From assembly GCF_965138225.1 (NCBI RefSeq), contig NZ_CBCSAX010000008.1: a DNA stretch of 64,000 nucleotides; one strand, given 5' to 3'. This stretch comes from Helicobacter_D ganmani (GTDB lineage: Bacteria; Campylobacterota; Campylobacteria; Campylobacterales; Helicobacteraceae). Below the pieces are notes generated by a model that worked only from the letters and a program-made list of their open reading frames with translations, was not told the DNA's origin and did no database searches. Both the position numbers and the translations under genes were made by a program. Of this stretch, positions 1 through 8,014 are shown piece by piece (position 1 is the first letter of the stretch; each line of letters starts with the position of its first letter).

Positions 1-22
1 GTTAGAATACAAGGAGTAAGCA

Positions 23-496
23 ATGGAAATCAGACGCACAATTGCTGTTACCGTTTTAAACGAACATGGTGTTTTATCACGCATTAGCGGATTATTTTCA
101 GGCAGAGGATACAATATAGAATCTCTCACCGTTGCACCGATTTTGGATTCTAATCTTTCTCGCATTACAATCGCCACAAAGGGCGATAACAAAGTGCTTG
201 AACAAATCATCAAGCAGTTGCACAAACTCATTCCCGTGCTGAAAGTCTTAGAAAACGAACAAATGATTGAGCAAGAATCTCTGCTAGTAAAATTTGGATT
301 GGAAAGCAATTTAAGCGAAATCAGTGCGATTTTTGGCGCTTTTAATGGAAGGCTTTTAGAAGTCAATGACAAATGTGCTATTTTTGTAGCGTGTGATACA
401 CATACGCGTATTAATACACTTCTTAATGCACTGAAAACTCATAAGCCAAAAGACATTACGCGTAGTGGGATTTTAGCAATTGAGACTAATAATTAA
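23..496 (+). CDS. ilvN: Acetolactate synthase small (regulatory) subunit
   Basis: Regulatory subunit of acetohydroxyacid synthase, the first common enzyme of branched-chain amino acid synthesis; it binds the catalytic subunit and mediates valine feedback. The 157-residue product has the family's usual length. It opens with the N-terminal ACT domain (VTVLNEHGVLSRISGLFSGR, about residues 9-28, then NIESLTV) and has the second regulatory domain after about residue 80. An AAGGAG ribosome site sits just before the ATG. The 22 bases to its left probably hold the tail of the large-subunit gene, but too little is visible to say. lpxD follows after 8 bases, so the two are likely co-transcribed. Confidence 0.96.
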   Translation: MEIRRTIAVTVLNEHGVLSRISGLFSGRGYNIESLTVAPILDSNLSRITIATKGDNKVLEQIIKQLHKLIPVLKVLENEQMIEQESLLVKFGLESNLSEISAIFGAFNGRLLEVNDKCAIFVACDTHTRINTLLNALKTHKPKDITRSGILAIETNN

Positions 497-504
497 GGCA
501 GGAT

Positions 505-1509
505 ATGGAATTTAAAAAAATTATTGAAATCCTAAACCAAGAAGATGCTTTAGAATGCGTAATGTATCACAATGGCACAGAATGGTTGAAGCATTCTAGT
601 TTTTTGGATTCTTTCCCTATCCACAATTTAGAATCTCCACAAGAAGCCATAGAGGATTCTATTACTTTTTTAGAAAAAGAGCAGTATTTTGAACAAATCT
701 CACAAACCAAAGCTAAAGTCGTTTTAGTGCGCAAAACACACTTACATGCGATTCCACATTCAGCTTTTGCAATTATCTGCGAAAATCCTTACCTTTCAAT
801 GGCGTATCTGACAAAATACTTTGCCAAACCTCTCTTTGCCTCCAAAGAATCTCCAAAGATTCAAGATTCTGCTTACATTGCCCCCAACGCAGTGATTGGA
901 AATGGAAGCAAAATCGGTGCGAACTGCACAATTATGTCAAGTGTAACGATTGGGGAAAATGTCAAAATCGGCGCAAACTGCGTTCTATTTCCGGGTGTAT
1001 GTATTTATAACGATTGTGAAATCGGAGACAATGTCAGAATCCACGCAAATAGTGTTGTTGGCAGTGATGGATTTGGTTATGCACATACAAAAGAGGGGAA
1101 ACATATCAAAATTTATCATAATGGCAAAGTTGTACTAGAAAATGATGTAGAAGTCGGCGCAAATACAACAATTGACCGCGCAGTTTTTGGACAAACAAGA
1201 ATCAAACAAGGAACAAAAATAGATAATCTCGTGCAAATTGGGCATAATTGTAACATCGGGGAATATTCTATCATTGTTTCACAAGCTGGAATCTCTGGCT
1301 CCACAACTACAGGGCGCAATGTAGTGCTAGGAGGGCAAAGTGGAAGTGCAGGACATCTACATATTGGTGATTTTACACAAATAGGCGCAAGAGGCGCGAT
1401 TAGCAAAAGTTTGCCAGCATTTGGGAAATTTTCAGGACACCCACTTTTGCCAATTCAAGATTGGCTTAAACTGCAAGCTTTACTTAAAAAAATGCTAAAA
1501 AAGAAATAA
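505..1509 (+). CDS. lpxD: UDP-3-O-acylglucosamine N-acyltransferase LpxD
   Basis: Third step of lipid A synthesis: transfers a hydroxyacyl chain from acyl carrier protein to the 2-amino group of UDP-3-O-acyl-glucosamine in the cytoplasm. 334 residues, normal for LpxD. An N-terminal uridine-binding region (residues 1-100) precedes a left-handed beta-helix built from hexapeptide repeats (IGNGSKIGANCTI, IGENVKIGANCVL, IGDNVRIHANS and others). The catalytic histidine is His247 in VQIGHNCNIGEY. The ATG follows GGCAGGATATGG after ilvN. A paralogue is unlikely because the whole LpxD architecture is present. Confidence 0.96.
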   Translation: MEFKKIIEILNQEDALECVMYHNGTEWLKHSSFLDSFPIHNLESPQEAIEDSITFLEKEQYFEQISQTKAKVVLVRKTHLHAIPHSAFAIICENPYLSMAYLTKYFAKPLFASKESPKIQDSAYIAPNAVIGNGSKIGANCTIMSSVTIGENVKIGANCVLFPGVCIYNDCEIGDNVRIHANSVVGSDGFGYAHTKEGKHIKIYHNGKVVLENDVEVGANTTIDRAVFGQTRIKQGTKIDNLVQIGHNCNIGEYSIIVSQAGISGSTTTGRNVVLGGQSGSAGHLHIGDFTQIGARGAISKSLPAFGKFSGHPLLPIQDWLKLQALLKKMLKKK

Positions 1510-1540
1510 AATATATTAAGGATATTCTAAGTTACTGGGT

Positions 1541-1546
1541 TATATT
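1541..1546 (+). promoter_or_regulatory. Possible -10 box for the small lysine-rich gene pair
   Basis: TATATT inside an AT-rich stretch between lpxD and the next gene. A strong ribosome site (GGAGG, 1569-1573) lies further down, before the ATG at 1580. The region is so AT-rich that the exact -10 is uncertain. Confidence 0.3.
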
Positions 1547-1579
1547 ATTTAATATTTTAATTTTAAATGGAGGTCATTT

Positions 1580-1906
1580 ATGAAAGAAGCGGTGATTTAT
1601 AAAACAATTCCTTTGGAAGATAGCGAAGGTGGAACTCTTGAGTTTGCAGTAATTGAAAAGCCATATGGAGAAGGCAGCAAAGCAGTTGTAAGCATCTGTG
1701 CTTCATTGGGTGGAGGAAAAGAAAGCTGGAAAGTTCATATCCCCTTAACACAGATTAAAGAATCTTGCAAAGCTTTAAAAGGAGCAAAAAAAGCACGTAA
1801 AAAATGTAAAGACGCAAAGAAAAAAGAAGCTAAAGCAAAAGAAGTAAAAAAAGATAAAAAGACAAAAGTAGAGACAACAAAAGAAACAAAAACTCCAAAG
1901 AAGTAG
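1580..1906 (+). CDS. Small protein with lysine-rich tail, unknown function
   Basis: 108 residues, not recognised. Residues 1-70 form a small alpha/beta-looking domain that starts TIPLEDSEGG and contains SWKVHIPLTQIKESCKALKG. Residues about 70-108 are an almost pure Lys/Ala/Glu/Thr tail, highly basic and probably disordered. No signal peptide or membrane segment. A GGAGG ribosome site precedes the ATG. The next gene, 5 bases downstream, encodes a shorter relative of the same domain without the tail (shared pattern W-x-V-x-I-P-x-x-Q-I-K and KALK), so the two look like a tandem duplication. The basic tail suggests nucleic acid or acidic-protein contact, but that is only inference. Confidence 0.75.
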   Translation: MKEAVIYKTIPLEDSEGGTLEFAVIEKPYGEGSKAVVSICASLGGGKESWKVHIPLTQIKESCKALKGAKKARKKCKDAKKKEAKAKEVKKDKKTKVETTKETKTPKK

Positions 1907-1911
1907 CTTAA

Positions 1912-2151
1912 ATGAAGCAAAGAATCAAAAAAGTAACTTATACGATTCCATTGCGAGGAGACTTGGCAAAAAATGGAAATATCATTGTTTCGTCTTTTGA
2001 TATCCCTAGCAAAAAGAACAAAAAACATCAAGCAGTCTCTATTATGGTTGAATTAGAGGATACTAGTGATTCTCCAGCACAATGGGAAGTTATTATTCCT
2101 AGAAAACAGATAAAAAAACTTCGCAAAGCCCTTAAAAAAGTCTGCAAATAA
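1912..2151 (+). CDS. Small basic protein, paralogue of the preceding gene
   Basis: 79 residues, not recognised. It shares with the upstream protein the start YTIPL, a central run of alternating hydrophobics (QAVSIMVELED), and the closing WEVIIPRKQIKKLRKALKK, but lacks the long lysine-rich tail. No signal peptide or membrane helix. It starts 5 bases after the stop of its neighbour with no strong ribosome site of its own, so it is probably translationally coupled. Convergent with msrA. Confidence 0.7.
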   Translation: MKQRIKKVTYTIPLRGDLAKNGNIIVSSFDIPSKKNKKHQAVSIMVELEDTSDSPAQWEVIIPRKQIKKLRKALKKVCK

Positions 2152-2182
2152 ACTCTTAATAATTTTTGAAGTTGTTAAGAGT
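2152..2182. terminator. Possible hairpin between convergent genes
   Basis: ACTCTTAA (2152-2159) and TTAAGAGT (2175-2182) form an 8-bp perfect stem with a 15-base loop directly after the stop of the plus-strand gene and before the end of msrA on the minus strand. There is no convincing U-run on either side, so terminator activity is a weak inference. Confidence 0.3.
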
Positions 2183-2198
2183 CATTGCAAATCTTAAA

Positions 2199-2693
2199 TT
2201 ACAAAGGGTGCAGTGCAGCACTTAAATCAATATGACAATAGCCATAAGGATTTTTGGCAAGATATTTTTGATGGTAAGATTCTGCGGGATAGAAATTTTT
2301 TAAAACTCCAATCTCTGTAACAATCTTGTTTGGTAATTTTTGTTGATAAGATTCTACAAATTGTTGAATTCTTTCTAACATTTGAGAATCTTGCGCATAA
2401 ATGCCACTTCGGTATTGCGTGCCAACATCATTGCCTTGATAATTCAATGCAAAAGGGTCAATAATACTAAAAAATCGCGCCAAAACTTCTTCTAAAGTCA
2501 ATTTTACTTCATCAAATACAAATCTTATAGCCTCCACAGCACCTGTCGTGCCACTACAAACTTGCTCATAAGTTGGAAATTCTACTTCAGAATTTGCATA
2601 ACCCACTTGCGATTCTACTGCGCCATTTAATCTATCAAAATAGCCCTGCACACCCCAAAAACAACCACCTGCTAAATAAATAATTTGTTGCAC
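2199..2693 (-). CDS. msrA: Peptide methionine-S-sulfoxide reductase MsrA
   Basis: Reduces S-epimers of methionine sulfoxide in proteins and free methionine. 164 residues, MsrA domain only with no MsrB fusion. The active-site motif GCFWG is at residues 10-14 with Cys11 encoded by TGT, so it is not a selenoprotein despite the selC gene in this window. The family motif GYCHIDL is near the C-terminus. Start is GTG, chosen because AAGGAA lies 6 bases upstream in the right place and the nearby ATG is out of frame. Confidence 0.95.
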   Translation of the reverse strand: MQQIIYLAGGCFWGVQGYFDRLNGAVESQVGYANSEVEFPTYEQVCSGTTGAVEAIRFVFDEVKLTLEEVLARFFSIIDPFALNYQGNDVGTQYRSGIYAQDSQMLERIQQFVESYQQKLPNKIVTEIGVLKNFYPAESYHQKYLAKNPYGYCHIDLSAALHPL

Positions 2694-2794
2694 TGCATTT
2701 CCTTAAACTAAAAAGAATAAAAAATCACTTTTTTGTCGCATAAATCACAAGAGATTATATCCAAAACTTCAACTTTTGTTTGAGATTTTGACGC

Positions 2795-2800
2795 TATAAT
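2795..2800 (+). promoter_or_regulatory. -10 box upstream of the AEC transporter gene
   Basis: A perfect TATAAT, 41 bases before the ATG at 2841, preceded by T-rich DNA as is usual for Campylobacterota vegetative promoters, which often lack a clear -35. Confidence 0.55.
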
Positions 2801-2840
2801 TCTATTTTTCACGAATATCACTCTTAAATAAGGATTCTAA

Positions 2841-3749
2841 ATGTTTATTTTCAATCCACTTTTTACTATTTTTGTTTTACTTATGGGTGGCTATATTGCA
2901 AAACTTGTTGGAGTCTTAAAACAAAAGCAATCCCGCACTCTTTTGGATTTTGCAATCACCTTTACAATTCCCTGTCTTATCTTTGATGGAATTTATCATT
3001 TAAATCTTGATTGGACTTTAACTCTGCTAATCTTAACAGGACTTACTTGCAGCTTACTTGGGGGATTCATTGCAATGGTGATTGGCTATTTTTTTCGATT
3101 TTCACGCGCAACAATCATTAGTATGTTCTTACTCTCGTCTTTTGGAAACACACTTTTTATCGGGATTCCTATTGTTGTAGGGATTTATGACACAAGTTTC
3201 ATTGGCAAAGTCGTATTTTATGATGCTTTGGCCACAGCTCTGCCCTTTTCACTTCTTGCACCCTTTATTTTATCTCTTGGAGGAAATCAGCCCATTAGTT
3301 TTTTACAAAATATCAAACGCATTTTGATTTTTCCTCCCTTTATCGCACTGACATTAGGATTTTTGTGCAAATTTGTTGAGCTACCAGATTTTATCTTTGG
3401 TCCCATTCGCGCATTAGGTGGTGCAACTACCGCGGTTGCACTCTTTGCTATCGGACTTGGACTTGGATTTGGCGCAATCAAGAGTGCTTACAAAAGCGCA
3501 ACGATTGTAATTTTATGCAAAACACTCGTTACACCTTTATTATTTATTGGAATCTTAAAACTTCTCAATGTAGAATTTGGTCCAAATAGCATTCTTGCAA
3601 TTTTGGAATCCTCTATGCCGACAATGGCACTTGCTGGAGCAATGATTATCAAGGCGAAACTAGATTCCAATCTTGCAGTTAGCTCCATTGCTTTTGGAAT
3701 CCTCTTTTCTTTCGTTTCTGTTCCGTTTTTGTGCTACCTCTTGCTTTAA
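2841..3749 (+). CDS. AEC (auxin efflux carrier) family transporter
   Basis: 302-residue inner-membrane protein of the AEC/BART superfamily, which includes malonate and other organic-acid permeases. About ten hydrophobic segments are visible in the characteristic 5+5 arrangement, with the unwound helix region around FGNTLFIGIPIV (about residues 100-111) and the C-terminal counterpart ESSMPTMALAGAMI. The substrate cannot be told from sequence. Monocistronic between msrA (divergent) and usp, with its own TATAAT. Confidence 0.85.
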   Translation: MFIFNPLFTIFVLLMGGYIAKLVGVLKQKQSRTLLDFAITFTIPCLIFDGIYHLNLDWTLTLLILTGLTCSLLGGFIAMVIGYFFRFSRATIISMFLLSSFGNTLFIGIPIVVGIYDTSFIGKVVFYDALATALPFSLLAPFILSLGGNQPISFLQNIKRILIFPPFIALTLGFLCKFVELPDFIFGPIRALGGATTAVALFAIGLGLGFGAIKSAYKSATIVILCKTLVTPLLFIGILKLLNVEFGPNSILAILESSMPTMALAGAMIIKAKLDSNLAVSSIAFGILFSFVSVPFLCYLLL

Positions 3750-3789
3750 ATAAGCAAAAATTTAAACTATTTTTAAATGATAATTTGGG

Positions 3790-3795
3790 TATAAT
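3790..3795 (+). promoter_or_regulatory. -10 box upstream of the universal stress protein gene
   Basis: TATAAT in GGGTATAATCTTAAG, 36 bases ahead of the ATG at 3826; spacing suits a transcript start near 3802. Confidence 0.55.
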
Positions 3796-3825
3796 CTTAA
3801 GAATATCTATAAAAAGGCTTGTATT

Positions 3826-4647
3826 ATGAAAAATAGAATTGTCGTAGCAACCGATTTTTCACAAAGTAGTTTGACAGCACTTACAAAAGCTATGTTTTTA
3901 GCTAAAAAGCAAAAATATACGCTAGATGTTGTGCATGTTGTAGAGTATTCCATTTTCCACGACCCCAAAAAAGACAAGAAGGTAGGCAAGGAAGCACTTG
4001 CAAAATTTATTGCAGATAATTTTCCCACACCAGAAGTAGAAATCTCACAATTTTGCTATGTTGGCACAATCCACCAAGAAATCAACAAACACGCAAAAGA
4101 GCGCGAATGTCGCTTACTGCTTGTAGGAGCAACAGGTGAAACACAATATTTAACAGAAGTTTTACTAGGTTCAGTAACAAAAAAAATCATCAGAAAATCT
4201 GAAATTCCCGTGCTTGTAACCAAAAATGAGGCGCTTCCAGATTATGTTAATATTTTCTCACCAACTGATTTTTCGGATAATTCTCTTAAGCTTGCCAAAA
4301 CAACAAGAAAATTTTTCCCAGAAGCAAATTTAGTCTTTTACCATATGATTTCTCGCCCATTTGAATTGCGTTTAGGACGTTATGGCGCAGATGAAGAGCA
4401 AATCTCTAAATTCAATAAAAGCGCAGAAGAAGAAGCGAGAAAATACTCCAAGAAGTTTTTGGAAAATTTCTCTGGCAAAAATGAAATGGTGCTTGATAGT
4501 GGTATTCTTTCTTATACCCGTCTTTTGAGCGTAGCAGAATCCAAAAATGTCTCACTCATTGCATTGCCAACAAGTGGAAAAATTAGCTTTTTTGCCTTAG
4601 ATGTGCTACAAAATGCACATGTAGATGTGCTAATTTGGAAATTTTAA
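3826..4647 (+). CDS. Tandem universal stress protein (two UspA domains)
   Basis: 273-residue cytoplasmic protein with two consecutive UspA folds. Domain 1 (residues 1-140) begins IVVATDFS and carries a nucleotide-binding-like loop GATGETQYLTEVLLGS, one residue longer than the classical G-2x-G-9x-G(S/T). Domain 2 starts at about residue 143 with VNIFSPTDFSDNS and ends VDVLIWKF; its glycine loop is degenerate (LPTSGKISFFALD), so probably only domain 1 binds ATP. Such tandem proteins usually respond to stress or growth arrest. Monocistronic with its own promoter. Confidence 0.85.
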   Translation: MKNRIVVATDFSQSSLTALTKAMFLAKKQKYTLDVVHVVEYSIFHDPKKDKKVGKEALAKFIADNFPTPEVEISQFCYVGTIHQEINKHAKERECRLLLVGATGETQYLTEVLLGSVTKKIIRKSEIPVLVTKNEALPDYVNIFSPTDFSDNSLKLAKTTRKFFPEANLVFYHMISRPFELRLGRYGADEEQISKFNKSAEEEARKYSKKFLENFSGKNEMVLDSGILSYTRLLSVAESKNVSLIALPTSGKISFFALDVLQNAHVDVLIWKF

Positions 4648-4689
4648 TCCATTCTTAATGCTTTCTCACAACTTTATCTTACCTGACAA

Positions 4690-4719
4690 GCTAGAATCGT
4701 AATCCAATGCGATTCTAGC
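4690..4719 (+). promoter_or_regulatory. Perfect 10-bp hairpin in the comEC leader
   Basis: GCTAGAATCG (4690-4699) and CGATTCTAGC (4710-4719) are exact reverse complements around a 10-base loop. The element ends 21 bases before the comEC ATG and 11 bases before its AAGG ribosome site. It has no U-run, so it is more likely a leader hairpin or protein site than a terminator for usp. Confidence 0.5.
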
Positions 4720-4740
4720 AATCCACAGCAAAGGCAATCT

Positions 4741-6024
4741 ATGCATAATCTCTCACCGCCTTTGTTTTTTACTCTCAAAGAGCGTTTGATTTTCTTTGTT
4801 TTTTTGTGCCTTATTCTGTGTCTCACGCTTGGTTTTAAATTCTATCAATTCCATATTTTAAAGTCTCAAAACAATCCTCAAATTACTGCACAAGTTCTTT
4901 TGCAATACACCAAAAGCAAACAAAACAAAACCTATTTTGTACTCAAGCTCAAAAGCAATTTTGGCACTTTTTACACCACATCACGAGAGGATTTGCGGGA
5001 TTTGAAGTATCGTTTCTTGAGCTTACGCGTTATCTTAGATAAAGTTTCTTTTTGGGAATTTTTGCGCGGATTCTATGCGCCGAGCTTTAACCTCATCTTA
5101 CTTCCTTTTGAGGATTTTAGGAAGCCCTTAAGAGAGGCAATTCTAAACCAACACGCAACAAAGCTTATGGGCGAATATTACTTGACACTCTTTCTGTCTG
5201 ATAGCTTACCGCAGGAGTGGAGAACTTTAGCCCAAAGCTATGGAATCTCACATATTTTCGCCATTTCTGGATTCCATACAGGAATCTTAAGTGCAATTGG
5301 ATTTCTAATTTTAGGATTCTTTTATAAGCCCTTACATCAACGATTTTTCCCTTATCGCAATATTCTTTTTGATTTGGGATTCCTTGTTGTTTTGGGACTG
5401 ATTGCCTATTATTTTTTACTCACACAATCTCCCTCTTATTTGCGCGCTTTGGCGATGAGTTGTGTAGCATTTTTTCTACTTTGGCGTGGCTTTAATGTCT
5501 TGCGCATGGAGTCTCTCTTGTGGTGCATTTTTGTTTTGGTTGCCTTTTTTCCGCAGCTTATTTTTTCTATTGGATTTTATTTTTCTAGTTTGGGTGTTTT
5601 ATATATTTCCTTATTTTTCAAATACTTTAAGATTCCACAAAATACCAAAGGCAAGATTCTATATAGCCTCGCCTTAAACGCTTCAACCTTTTTTCTAATG
5701 GGAATCGTGGTTTATTATTTCTTTCCTTATTTTTCACCCCTGTCTCTTTTTTCGCTTTTGCTTACGCCACTTTTTATTTTCTATTATCCTTTAGAGTTAT
5801 TGCTTCATCTATTTGGCTTTGGTGGGTTTTTGGATTCTCTTTTGCTTGCTTGGGTAGGCTTCAAGACACATACTATCACATTGCAACCAAACCTCATTGC
5901 GTTTATTTTGTGTAATGCACTTAGTCTTTTAGCTATTTTTTACTACCACGCTTTTTGGATTCTTTTAACCATTAATTTAGTCTATTATAGCTATGGAATC
6001 TATTTGTATTTTTATGGAATTTAA
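4741..6024 (+). CDS. comEC: ComEC/Rec2-type DNA uptake channel protein
   Basis: Inner-membrane channel for transforming DNA. 427 residues: an N-terminal membrane helix (about 14-34), a beta-rich OB-like segment (about 50-110), then the multi-helix competence domain starting with the signature IFAISGFHTGILSAIG (about residues 176-191). The C-terminal metallo-beta-lactamase (nuclease-like) domain of full-length ComEC is absent; the protein stops after the last helices. From family knowledge this short form is usual in Helicobacter (H. pylori ComEC is of similar size), so it is not a truncation. The DUF502 and UbiA genes follow closely. Confidence 0.9.
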   Translation: MHNLSPPLFFTLKERLIFFVFLCLILCLTLGFKFYQFHILKSQNNPQITAQVLLQYTKSKQNKTYFVLKLKSNFGTFYTTSREDLRDLKYRFLSLRVILDKVSFWEFLRGFYAPSFNLILLPFEDFRKPLREAILNQHATKLMGEYYLTLFLSDSLPQEWRTLAQSYGISHIFAISGFHTGILSAIGFLILGFFYKPLHQRFFPYRNILFDLGFLVVLGLIAYYFLLTQSPSYLRALAMSCVAFFLLWRGFNVLRMESLLWCIFVLVAFFPQLIFSIGFYFSSLGVLYISLFFKYFKIPQNTKGKILYSLALNASTFFLMGIVVYYFFPYFSPLSLFSLLLTPLFIFYYPLELLLHLFGFGGFLDSLLLAWVGFKTHTITLQPNLIAFILCNALSLLAIFYYHAFWILLTINLVYYSYGIYLYFYGI

Positions 6025-6064
6025 GCTAAAATGCAAAGATTATTTAAATTTTAAGGCTTAGATT

Positions 6065-6607
6065 GTGAATCCTATCCTCTCCAAAATCGGCAAGGGTCTC
6101 TTTGCGATTCTCCCCTTTTTGTTACTTTTTTGGATTTTTTCTTTCGTTTATGAATTTTGTGCCAAAATTTTTTACTCTATCTTTGGAATCACAAACGCGA
6201 ATCTTTTTGTAACCCTCCTCATTTGTTTCTTGAGCCTTGCTCTGCTCTATTATATTGGACTTTTAGTAGAAAAAAACAAAGAAGTTTTGTTTATCAAAAT
6301 TACAGAAATGCTAATTACCAAGATTCCACTTGTCAAAGGCGTTTATTCTGGAATCAAAGAGGTTTTAAAAATCTTTTTGGGTAAAAATGAAGAGGGATAT
6401 TTGGGCGTTGCTTCTATCCATATTGGAGAAATGGAATTGATAGGGTTCATCACCAAAGAGGAAGGGGAAAGTTTTTGGATTTTTGTTCCTACAACTCCCA
6501 ATCCCACTTCAGGTTTTCTCCTAAAACTTCCCAAAACGCAAGTCCAAATTTCGGATTTATCTGTTAGTGATGGATTTAAGAAAATTATTTCTTTGGGTGT
6601 AAGATAA
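6065..6607 (+). CDS. DUF502 family membrane protein
   Basis: 180 residues of the DUF502 family, whose function is unknown. Two N-terminal transmembrane helices (about 10-32 and 45-68) are followed by the conserved soluble part with IPLVKGVYSGIKEVLKIF and FVPTTPNPTSGFLLKLP, the family's hallmark (usually PTTPNPTSG). Start is GTG after TTAAGG. The next gene begins 3 bases after the stop, so it is likely co-transcribed with the prenyltransferase gene. Confidence 0.85.
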   Translation: MNPILSKIGKGLFAILPFLLLFWIFSFVYEFCAKIFYSIFGITNANLFVTLLICFLSLALLYYIGLLVEKNKEVLFIKITEMLITKIPLVKGVYSGIKEVLKIFLGKNEEGYLGVASIHIGEMELIGFITKEEGESFWIFVPTTPNPTSGFLLKLPKTQVQISDLSVSDGFKKIISLGVR

Positions 6608-6610
6608 ATT

Positions 6611-7471
6611 ATGCAAATCCAACAGAAACTAAAAGATTTAAGCGAATTGGTAATGCTTCAGCATAGTTTTTTTTCTATGCCTTTTATGTTTATTGCCTTA
6701 CTAACTAGTGCAAAGGGCTGGTTTGGCTGGAAATTATTTATTTTTGGTGTGATTGCGACCATTAGTGCGCGCAATTTTGCTATGGCATTCAATCGCTATG
6801 CAGACCGCAAGTTTGATAGCACAAATCCGCGCACTCAAAACCGCCCAAGCGTAGATGGCAGAATTGCGCCCAATGCAATTTTATTCTTTATCTTTGTTAA
6901 TGCAGTCATTTTTGTTTGCATTAGCTATTTTATTAATGCTTTGTGTTTTTATCTTTCTATCCCTATTCTTGCGATTCTTGCAAGTTATTCGCTGTTTAAA
7001 CGTTTCTCTAGCTTAGCGCATATTGTGCTAGGGCTTTCTTTGGGGTTAGCTCCTATTGCAGGGGCGATTGCAGCAAGCGGCGAGATTCCATTATGGAGCA
7101 TTTATCTATGTATTGGGGTGCTTTTTTGGGTCGCCGGATTTGACTTACTCTATGCCTTGCAAGACATTGAGCACGACAAAAAAGAGGGTCTGCATTCTAT
7201 TCCTAGTGTCTTTGGTGTTACCAAAACCCTATGGCTTTCAAGGCTTTTTCACTTGCTCACGCTTGTTTTTTGGGGATTATTCATTTTTGAAGCAAATCTT
7301 GGCTTATGGATGTGGATTGGACTTGGAATCTCAATCCTTGCGCTCTTTTTTGAACAATATTTAGTTTCTAAAAATTTTCATCATATCCCGCGCGCATTTT
7401 TCACAGTTAATGCCTATCTCGGAATTGCGCTTTTAGGATTTTGCATTTTAGACTTAATGGCTGGGCTTTAA
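6611..7471 (+). CDS. mqnP: UbiA-family prenyltransferase, probably MqnP of the futalosine menaquinone pathway
   Basis: 286-residue integral membrane aromatic prenyltransferase. The first Asp-rich motif is NRYADRKFDSTNPRTQNRP (about residues 61-79) and the second is LLYALQDIEHDKKEGLHS (about 179-196). Roughly eight to nine hydrophobic helices. From family knowledge, Helicobacter make menaquinone through futalosine and their UbiA homologue acts as MqnP on 6-amido-6-deoxy... / 1,4-naphthoate-type intermediates, so the older label 4-hydroxybenzoate octaprenyltransferase is probably misleading; the substrate is inferred from pathway knowledge, not seen here. Confidence 0.85.
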   Translation: MQIQQKLKDLSELVMLQHSFFSMPFMFIALLTSAKGWFGWKLFIFGVIATISARNFAMAFNRYADRKFDSTNPRTQNRPSVDGRIAPNAILFFIFVNAVIFVCISYFINALCFYLSIPILAILASYSLFKRFSSLAHIVLGLSLGLAPIAGAIAASGEIPLWSIYLCIGVLFWVAGFDLLYALQDIEHDKKEGLHSIPSVFGVTKTLWLSRLFHLLTLVFWGLFIFEANLGLWMWIGLGISILALFFEQYLVSKNFHHIPRAFFTVNAYLGIALLGFCILDLMAGL

Positions 7472-7474
7472 ATA

Positions 7475-8014
7475 ATGGAAAATTTCGTTAAAAGTCGCCT
7501 GATTCACACAGCCTTAAAAATAGAATTTGACCAAGTACATACTAATGCAGAATCCTATGCACTAGAATTTAATAAACTCACACAAAGCGACGAAGATCCT
7601 ATTGGAGAATGGTTGCGCCTTATGCGTGCAAAGAAAGGAAATTTAGAGGGCGAAAATGCCGTGATTTTGGAGCTTTTAGTAGAAATTTACCGCAAGATAG
7701 AATCACTAGAATCTCGCATAGAGGGAAATACAAAAGCCTATGTTCCGCTAGAAAACAAAGCAACCATTAGCACAATCGGGCATAGTTGCTTTGCGCTTTT
7801 GGATACGAATCTTTTAGAAAATACACTTTATTATGGTAGAATAGAGCTTCCAACTTTTCCAACGCGTATCGTGCCTGTATATTTTATTTATCATTCAGAG
7901 CTTGCTTGGATTGAACAAATCCACGCAAGAGATGAGATTGAATGGGACGGCTATGTAGCAGGAAAAGAGCGTGCGCTGATTCGCTCACTTAAAACTCAAC
8001 AAAAAGGCAAATAA
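7475..8014 (+). CDS. Conserved Campylobacterota protein, possibly PilZ-like
   Basis: 179 residues, cytoplasmic, no recognised name. Residues 1-90 look helical (LMRAKKGN, LLVEIYRKIESLESRI). Residues about 95-175 form a beta-rich domain: STIGHSCFALLD, then LYYGRIELPTFPTRIVPVYF, ending DEIEWDGYVAGKERALIRSLK. That layout resembles PilZ-type domains (S-x-x-G followed by strands and a terminal helix), but the N-terminal RxxxR c-di-GMP motif is not obvious. It starts 3 bases after mqnP and its stop overlaps the next start, so it is part of a tight operon. Confidence 0.7.
   Translation: MENFVKSRLIHTALKIEFDQVHTNAESYALEFNKLTQSDEDPIGEWLRLMRAKKGNLEGENAVILELLVEIYRKIESLESRIEGNTKAYVPLENKATISTIGHSCFALLDTNLLENTLYYGRIELPTFPTRIVPVYFIYHSELAWIEQIHARDEIEWDGYVAGKERALIRSLKTQQKGK

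Noticed and set aside
4741..6024. comEC as a truncated gene lacking its nuclease domain
   Set aside because: The short form is usual in Helicobacter, and the frame ends cleanly with a closely following neighbour gene.
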